Made by a program: the position numbers and the translations under genes. Below are positions 57,406 to 64,000 of a stretch of DNA of 64,000 bases, in pieces (the first letter of the stretch is position 1; every line of letters starts with the position of its first letter). Location of the stretch: assembly GCA_013339895.1 (NCBI GenBank), contig JABACO010000001.1, forward strand, positions 30,099,891-30,163,890, given 5' to 3'. Source of the stretch: Ephydatia muelleri (taxonomy: Eukaryota; Porifera; Demospongiae; Spongillida; Spongillidae). The notes beneath the pieces were generated by a model, which saw only the letters and a program-made list of their open reading frames with translations, had not been told where the DNA came from and ran no database searches.

Positions 57406-58662
57406 TTGTGTATGGTTGTCACATTTTGGTCCCTTTCAGAGCACCATTGAGGGTTCCAAGCCCTCAGCTCTGGCACTCTCATCAATGTTATGTAGTTTAA
57501 CCCCTCAGTTTCCAATTGGATCATCACAGCCTGCAATGTGTAAGTTGTTTCTGTACTGGGGAACGTCCTTCTCACTACCTCCAGTGTTCCATGGTACATA
57601 ACCTGCAGCCATCAATGTAGTACAGCTTTGTGGAAGCAGCATGCACCACAGCTGGGATGTCAGACTGGTGGTGTTGCCAATGTCACAACACTGGATAGTG
57701 GTACGTTCAATTATATTCAACAAAGCCCTAAGTGGTCATTGACAACCACTTTTTATCTTTCTGGCACCCTTAGCACCTGTGGGCCAAGCTCCCCCCTCAT
57801 CCTCAATACCAATTCCTCTTCCATGTTCCTCCAATGGAATGCTCCCCTCCAACCTGACTATGTCATCACTGCCTACACCTTGCACCATCGAGTCCCCAGC
57901 CTTAAGTCCCAGTCAGAGATGTGGGCACCTCCTTCAACGGTAGGGGCCTGGCTACATTCAGCGGGCACATGTTCCTTAGTGGTTTTATTAACCAGGCCAC
58001 AGTCCAGTTCCGTAGCATGTGTCTTATCCCCTCCTGAATGGTACCTCGGTGTGTGTGATTGTGTGTATGTCACTGACTGTGTATACATGTACATGTATGT
58101 GTGATGTCATTGTGTGCATGTGATGTCATTCTTATCCTCCTCCTTCCCCCAGCACCGGATGGATTTGATGCTGTGTCGGTGCAGAATGTGGGCTCCACCT
58201 ACATCATTGTGTCTTGGGACTTGCCAACTCACAGTAATGGCATCCTCATCAACTTCAGTTTGTATTGAAATGGTGCTCTGACGGGTGTTCTGCCCCTTAC
58301 TGAGATCAGCTACAACACCACTGGCCTCCTCCCCTTCACTTTCTACATGTACATGTATGTCTTCTCTGCTACCGTGTGCAACATGCGCAAATAACAGTGT
58401 GCATGGTACATGTATATGATCTGTGCTCAGTACGTTATCTGTTGGACAGGTCCTCCAGTCACGCCCACAGGTACTGCACTCCAGTTGGAACGTGGTGTTG
58501 GGCGTCATCAGTGCTACAGCCAGCCTGCCCAGGTACATTGTGTACACTTAGTTTGTGTTCATCTTTCTTTGCTCTTATCCCTCGCTCTCTCCTCCTTCCT
58601 TTCTTTCTCTCCTGTCTCACATACTCCACCACTTCCTCACTTCCTCCCTCCCTTTTTCCCCC

Positions 58663-59011
58663 CCTCCCTCCCTCCCTCCCTCCCTCCCTCCCTCCCTCCC
58701 TCCCTCCCTCCCTCCCTCCCTCCCTCCCTCCCTCCTCCCTCCCTCCCTCCCTCCCTCCCTCCCTCCCTCCCTCCCTCCCTCCCTCCCTCCCTCCCTCCCT
58801 CCCTCCCATCCCTCCCTCCCCCTCCCTCCCTCCCTCCCTCCCTCCCTCCCTCCCTCCCTCCCTCCCTCCCTCCCTCCCTCCCTCCCTCCCTCCCTCCCTC
58901 CCTCCCTCCCTCCCTCCCTCCCTCCCTCCCTCCCTCCCTCCCTCCCTCCTCCCTCCCTCCCTCCCTCCCTCCCTCCCTCCCTCCCTCCCTCCCTCCCTCC
59001 CTCCCTCCCTC
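58663..59011. repeat. (CCCT)n tract, about 350 bp
   Basis: Almost pure CCCT repeats with a few phase slips. The strand is strictly polypyrimidine and able to form triplex DNA. It gives SLPP or REGG open frames on either strand that are not genes. Confidence 0.97.
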
Positions 59012-59159
59012 CTCACTCCCTCTTTCCTGTCCTCCTGTAGTCATGTACATGTACACCAGCAGGGACATCTCTGACAAAATTACACATACCATTTATCCTC
59101 CCTCCCTTCACCTTCACCTCCTCACTTTTCCTTGCTCCATCAGATCCTCCAGTACATTT

Positions 59160-59620
59160 TGATTCCAATCTTCTTAGCATGAGGAGGACAGCCCTCCTGG
59201 GGGACCCCCTGATCCTGAGTCAGACATTGTCATCAGTGTATTTATTAATAAGATCATTAACCCTGACAAGTCCTTTGGCTCCTCAGTGAGTATTCCACTC
59301 AATATGCCTAGACCTTATACGGTCATACCTTGGCACTCTTCCCCAGGACCCCATGTGCATCCTTCTCCTACAACTCTCCTCTCTGCTATTGGAGCATACT
59401 GCCCCAAACATTCATGACTCCAACAAGTCAGTACAGATGCAGATGTGTAGTGTAGCCATGTACTATTAGCGTTGATATGGTATACTGTTGGCCTTCTATA
59501 CTCCCTAGGTACTGTTGGCCTTGGGGTCTGACTGCTACCACAAACCCACAAGGGCATTGTCCTGGCTAAAATGAAACAATCAAAGCATCTTGTGAGCTGA
59601 CCTTCAATTGATTTGAGTAA
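59160..59620. other. Spacer between FN3 remnants and the hAT element
   Basis: The left part includes the last FN3-like scrap. No other feature is supported. Confidence 0.4.
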
Positions 59621-59621
59621 A

Positions 59622-61793
59622 ATATCGCGATATGTATCGCGATATATATTTATGGTTATTAAAGTGATGAATATTAATGATCATTGGTGACATTAAAGTA
59701 TTCATTGCTATTAATTTCAATAATAATCTTTGTTGAGGTTACGCGTTATGGCGGGATCAAAAGAAGCGACTGATAGACCGTCCTACCATGCTGTAGGGAA
59801 AGAGGATATTGTGGCCGTTGACCGCAAAACGTTTAGGAGTGACGTGTGGGAACATTTTGGGTGGCACAGGAAAGCGATTGGGTCCTCCTGGGTTGTATGC
59901 AACAGGTGCTGTGCATGGGTTTCCAGAAAGGGCAACAACACGTCTAACATGCGACATCACCTAAAATATGTGCATGGTGTTGTTGGTGTCACAGAAAGCA
60001 GCATAATGTAAGTCCTTTTTGGTCTTCAGGCCTTATCTGCTACTCAGTAATAAATGACATTATATGTTTCACAATAATTCATTTACTGATATAGGCCTAA
60101 TAGGTGTGATAAGGAAGTTGCTCGGATAGGCTGCACCACCACCAGTACCAGCCCTGCTACCCCTAGCCCTGGTTCAAGCACAGTCCGCAGAGATAAAGGG
60201 TGTTCCAGTACTGGACTGTCTGCCGGTAAAGGAACCCTGGAAAGATACATCACTCAGATGCAACCCAATGTTTTGAAGGGAGAAAAACTTACCAGAGCTA
60301 ACGAACTACTGGTCAAAGCCTTCACTGCAAACCTGCTTCCACCAAAGTTAATGGACAGCCCAGAGTTTCGAGAATTTCTGGATTACATATCAAATGGTTC
60401 ATATGAAATATCCCATAGGACTAAGACGACTCTACTGATTGACATGCAGTATGAGAACGTCTTGAAAAAGGTTAGCTATAAAGCTGGCTCATCCTTAATA
60501 ATTTTCATTAGTTTTTGTGCATAAGATTGTGTTTCTCTTACTAGATCAAAGCGATGATTGCCGATGCTGTCTCAGTTTCCATCACAACTGATGCTGCATC
60601 AATGCACACAGGAGATTCATATATTGCCATAACTGCACACTGGCTTGATTCTCAGTGGAATTTGATGTAATGCATGCTTGGTGTATCCATCAGCAATGGT
60701 AAGAAAAATTATCATCATAACAGTGTTAATTAATGCATTCCATGAAATATAGCTTCACATACAGCAGAAGAAATTTCATCAATAGTGAAGGGTTTGGTAA
60801 ACACAGAATTCATGCTTGAAAATCGGCTAGACGCAATCGCCTCTGATCAAGGAGCTAATTTTGTTGCAGCAATTAGGAAGCTGATTGAAGAGGGAGTTAG
60901 TGAAGAGCAAGTGCGATGCTCTTGCCACAAGTTGCAACTATCCATCAAAAATTCCTTAGAGGTATGAGTACCTAATACTAACACATCGGCACAGCTATAT
61001 AGCTGGTTGTGTAATATGCATGGCATGCACAATGAGTAAAATTTGTTCTTCCTTTAGGTAAAGAACTGCCCTTCTGCTTCATTGATTGAGCGGTTCAGAA
61101 CGATTTCATGCAACATCAACAACAGCCCGATGCTTGGATGCGCTGAAAAAAAGCCAGCAGGGTACTGATTTAGGTTGTTTGATGGATGAGTCACAGGAAG
61201 ATGATGATGGTGTGCAGTCTGAAGATGAGTCGCATGAAGATGATGGTGTGCAGCCTGAAGATGAGTCTGATGCCATTGTAGATGTTCCAGTGCTCCCACA
61301 TAGACGCAGCCTTAAGCTTATCAAGGACATCTGCACAAGGTGGAATCCACATTTTACATGTTACAACGATGTGTACTACTGCAGAAGCACATTACAAATG
61401 TCTTGGCTGAAAGCAAATACGCTCATCTAGTACCATCTGCTGACGAATGGCTGGCTGCAGAGAAGTTGTGTTCGCTGTTGAAGCCGTTTCAAATTGCCAC
61501 AGACTTTCTGCAGGGAGAAAAGTACCCTACTTTAGGCGGTGTTTCAAGGTATATTACAACTCTTGTGGATGGACTCCAAGGAACAACACCGCCAGTGCAC
61601 TGGCAATTAGGGACCCGTTGGAACAATCTTCCAAAAGTTGTGCAAGAGGTCATTTCCGCGCAAGTTTTTATCATGAAATACCCCCAAAAATATCGCGAAA
61701 CGCCAAAAAAAATATCGCGATATATCGCATATCGCGATATATAAAAAATATCGCGATATATCGTATATCGCGATATATCGCGGCAGCCCTGCC
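59622..61793 (+). mobile_element. hAT transposon with BED-finger transposase, degraded
   Basis: The BED zinc finger (59748-60011) shows VWEHFGW, VVCNRCCAWVSRKGNNTSNM and RHHLKYVHG. Further exons or frames follow the hAT/ZBED order. They are 60258-60470 (LPPKLMDSPEFREFLDYI), 60545-60670 (VSITTDAASMHTGDSYIAIT), 60785-60960 (ASDQGANFVAAIRK, CSCHKLQLSIKNSL), 61057-61330 (acidic repeat insert; KLIKDICTRWN) and 61340-61700 (CSLLKPFQIATDFLQGEKYP). Clean introns separate several of these. The C-terminal dimerisation region is missing. TATCGCGATA palindromes cluster at 59628-59650 and 61710-61783. The right end reads CGCGGCAGCCCTG, inverted CAGGGCTGCCGCG, a hAT-like terminus. Confidence 0.78.
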
Positions 61794-62159
61794 GCCAGCA
61801 CATTGCGAGAAATTTCGGACGCTCATTAGCAATTCCTGGCCAATTTTGCAAACGTCCGTCACATTTCCCGCGCACACGTCCATTGGGGTAAAATTCATTT
61901 TTGAATACCATAAATTAGGGAAAGTTGCTATTTAAGTTTGAAAGAAGCCCCATGATGGATAACATGATAAGCTATCACTCTGCCAGGTGGATGGAATTTT
62001 CAGCCACTGCTACGAGGTTCCTCATAAGGATTAGTACTCCTCCATAGAGATTTATGGAAATTTGAATGATTTTTTATTGTTACTCTGAATGTAAGATAGG
62101 AAGGTATTGTTTGACTCATTTCAGATGGTCAAGAGGGTACCTAGTTCAGTTGAATATAT

Positions 62160-63604
62160 TTAACACGCGGTCCATGAAAGAATGATACAACAAAGTGTGA
62201 ACTGCACTATAAAAAAAGTTGTCGCTGGTGTTTTTTAAACCCAATAATCGATTTCTTGTCGTACCTTAATCACAGGTAGGGGCTTTGCAAGAATCGTGAG
62301 TCAAGAATCGTGAGTCAAGCGCTCTATAGATTTTCGCAGTTTCGCGGTCAAATGTACACTTTTTAATGGCGAATCTTATAGCCTTGATAGTGTGTTTATA
62401 AGCTTTTCATCTCATATATATCATTCTATGTACAATCGTGTGTCAAGGAAATCGGTTTTCTACACTGTCCTTCGACCTGACAGCCCGAAAATACGATCGT
62501 TATGCGTGTAGGTACAGACATCTACATTGTATGATGACGGACGTAGTGATGACTAATTTGAACATGCCTCTAGCTGAAAAGCTACATGCTTGCACTTTAG
62601 TATGAGTTAGATATCACTTAGAAGCCGTTCTTATTAGCACACATATACACGTTTGCACATCCTCCTCCTCCCTCCCCCCCCCTCCCGCGCGTATTGAGGG
62701 TATACATATGCATGCATCGATAATGGCCGACACTCAAGGTTTGCAACGCTGCAAACATAAGAGGGAGCGTGTAAATGGTGCGATTCCGGGATTTGCAGTT
62801 CATGTTGCAAATGTGCGAAGCCTAAGGGTCGTCCCATGCAGGAACATCCTGCATGCATGCATGACATTGAACCTATCAGGGTCAACGTGACTCGAAACGC
62901 CCGGCCTAGTTTAGAGTTCTTAAGCTTGGAAGTCGAAATCCCGGGTTATGAGTTTGTGGAGCCAGTTATTAGTGAGGTTGAACAGCTCGTTACTGTAACG
63001 TCAGACGCTGGATCGATATCACCAAGAGCGGGAACAGTAGGCAATTATCAGCAAGCACCGACGACATGGGCAATGACGCAGGCAAATATTGTTCGTATGC
63101 TCAAGTTGCTGGGTATGTCAGAAAAAAGTGTGTTCAGTGATATGAAGAGATTTCCCAGTGTAGATGACAGGAGAAAAGCTAAATTCAGGAATGACCTTAA
63201 TGCATCTGCATTTCACCCGATCCAAAGAGTGTTCAGAGCAATGACAGCAGGAATTCTGAAGATGCTACTTCCAGCTTGGCATGTGCCTGAACTGAAGAAA
63301 TGGATTAAAATCCCAGATGGTGCTGACAGGGAGGATTCTGATGACTCAGATGGAGATGGGGAAAATGCTATACCTGCTTTGAATGCATCTGAACTGGTAG
63401 TGACAAGAAGCATTGCACTTTCCATTGCAAACTGCCGTGGTACCCCTACATCTGTCAAAGCTCGGATGTTGATGGCTCAGATGAGTGACGTGACTTCTAA
63501 TTATGTTGAAAAGATGTTGTCTGATTCTGGGAGAAAGCTTTCACAGGCAACACTTAGACGTGCAATGTTTCAGGCAAAAGTGGATGCTGAATACCTTCAC
63601 TGAG
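62160..63604 (+). mobile_element. Unclassified repeat, copy 2 (encodes Cys-rich/GRPRK protein)
   Basis: Second copy of the 42575-44059 element. The C-terminal 255-residue frame (62836-63603) is intact here (VNVTRNARPSLEFLSLEVE, ANIVRMLKLLGMSEKSVFSD, IQRVFRAMTAGILKMLLPAW) and ends KVDAEYLH. The N-terminal Cys cluster after ATG 62724 is frame-shifted and has an ATGCATGC insertion near 62852. Lesions differ from those of copy 1. A 5' non-coding part of about 560 bp is also conserved. Confidence 0.65.
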
Positions 63605-63695
63605 ATCTTCAGCTCACTCCCTTTTTAGTGACTCATCAATGAATAGTTAAAGAAGTTATCCAACTGGCAGTTGACACTGTATACTCATCAAAACA

Positions 63696-63850
63696 TGGGA
63701 CAGTTCACGCGAAAATGATAACTCACATTTATATATAAAATGCTATATAAATGCTTCTCGTTTGAATCGTTATATCTTCCGAACGGATTACGCTATCAAC
63801 ATCTTATTTTCAACACTTCATACCACACCATTTCTCTATATGGTAAAATA
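63696..63850. mobile_element. Half copy of the 15734-type foldback MITE
   Basis: It starts TGGGACAGTTCACGCGAAAA and retains CGTTTGAATCG(C/T)TATA, CGGATTACGCTATC and ATTTTCAACACTTCATA in the order of the left arm at 15734. The second arm is not recognisable. Confidence 0.65.
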
Positions 63851-64000
63851 CTTTTTGGGATCTTGCACTTGCTCCTTGCCAGTATTGCAACGTTCGATAC
63901 CCCACCGGGTTCAAACCCGCCATAACTTTCTGTAGGAGTAATGAAATCGCTTCAAATTCGGTATGTAGGTAGAGAGGTCCTATACCTATCGATTTGTTCT

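Larger units (their letters stand above)
56790..59420 (+). pseudogene. Usherin-like fibronectin type III exons, broken
   Basis: FN3 fragments in the usherin style occur on the plus strand. They are 56810-57020 (YTVYGLQLFTAYILVQACTS with GGCGQSNS, then ALSNPHSLLIQYDVW), 57780-57890 (GPSSPLILNTNSSSMFLQWN, APLQPDYVITAYTL), 58150-58340 (APDGFDAVSVQNVGSTYIIV, SWDLP, NGILINFSLY, TTGLLPFTFYMYV) and 59150-59300 (DPPVHFDSNLLSM). The third fragment follows a CAG acceptor (58153), suggesting true exons. In-frame stops (58266) and frame changes are present. Usherin is a large basement-membrane and ciliary/stereociliary protein with many FN3 repeats. This may be a decayed fragment or a poorly sequenced piece of a long gene. 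Confidence 0.5.

Noticed and set aside
58376-59162. Pro/Leu/Ser-rich and Arg/Glu/Gly-rich 150-250 codon frames
   Set aside because: They are translations of the CCCT tract in both strands.
63895-63925. GGGTTCAAACCC resembling a tRNA/SINE B box
   Set aside because: Stem pairing for a T-arm fails and no A box or cloverleaf is present upstream.

Overview
The window looks like a nuclear contig from an early-branching animal, most plausibly a sponge. It has spliceosomal introns with GT/AG borders, a MAGI-type scaffold, a ciliary CFAP92 homologue, COX16, a MIC19-like CHCH protein and a sarcoplasmic calcium-binding protein. It also has very dense simple repeats and a mixed transposon load. Species assignment is inference; no rRNA, tRNA or mitochondrial marker is present.

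Bases 1-22,900 are gene-dense host DNA with alternating orientation: MAGI-like first exon (-), three-SH3 Dlish-like gene (+), 13-or-more-exon CFAP92-like gene (-), COX16 (+), an unrecognised 221-residue gene (+), MIC19/25-like gene (-), CBM48-esterase gene (+), and an ATP-grasp/SET fusion (-). Several neighbours are head-to-head; CFAP92 and COX16 start codons are only 104 bp apart. Introns carry TG/CA tracts, and there are two GC-rich minisatellites and one near-perfect foldback MITE. Several otherwise good coding sequences carry single-base frame breaks, most of them in G or C runs, which suggests residual assembly error more than gene death.

Bases 22,900-44,100 are transposon-rich. They hold a transposase-like two-part ORF, a pogo/Tigger-like transposase split by a 4.4-kb array of a 26-bp unit, a Ty3/gypsy integrase scrap, a foldback MITE, a gene resembling the RAG1 N-terminal zinc region plus RING (N-RAG-like copy A), and the N-terminal half of a Helitron protein. 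The first of two copies of an unclassified repeat, encoding a Cys-rich/GRPRK protein, ends this stretch.

Bases about 44,385-56,640 form the most striking structure: a large, diverged inverted repeat. Each arm holds an N-RAG-like gene copy (B on -, C on +) reading outward. A spliced EF-hand gene with good splice sites sits in the single-copy centre. The left arm has been hit by a TIR element and by a TTAA-flanked element that itself contains a pogo-type transposon with about 440-bp TIRs.

Bases 56,700-64,000 hold broken usherin-like FN3 exons around a 350-bp CCCT tract, a BED-finger hAT transposon whose ends carry TATCGCGATA arrays, the second copy of the Cys-rich repeat, and half of the foldback MITE seen at 15.7 kb.
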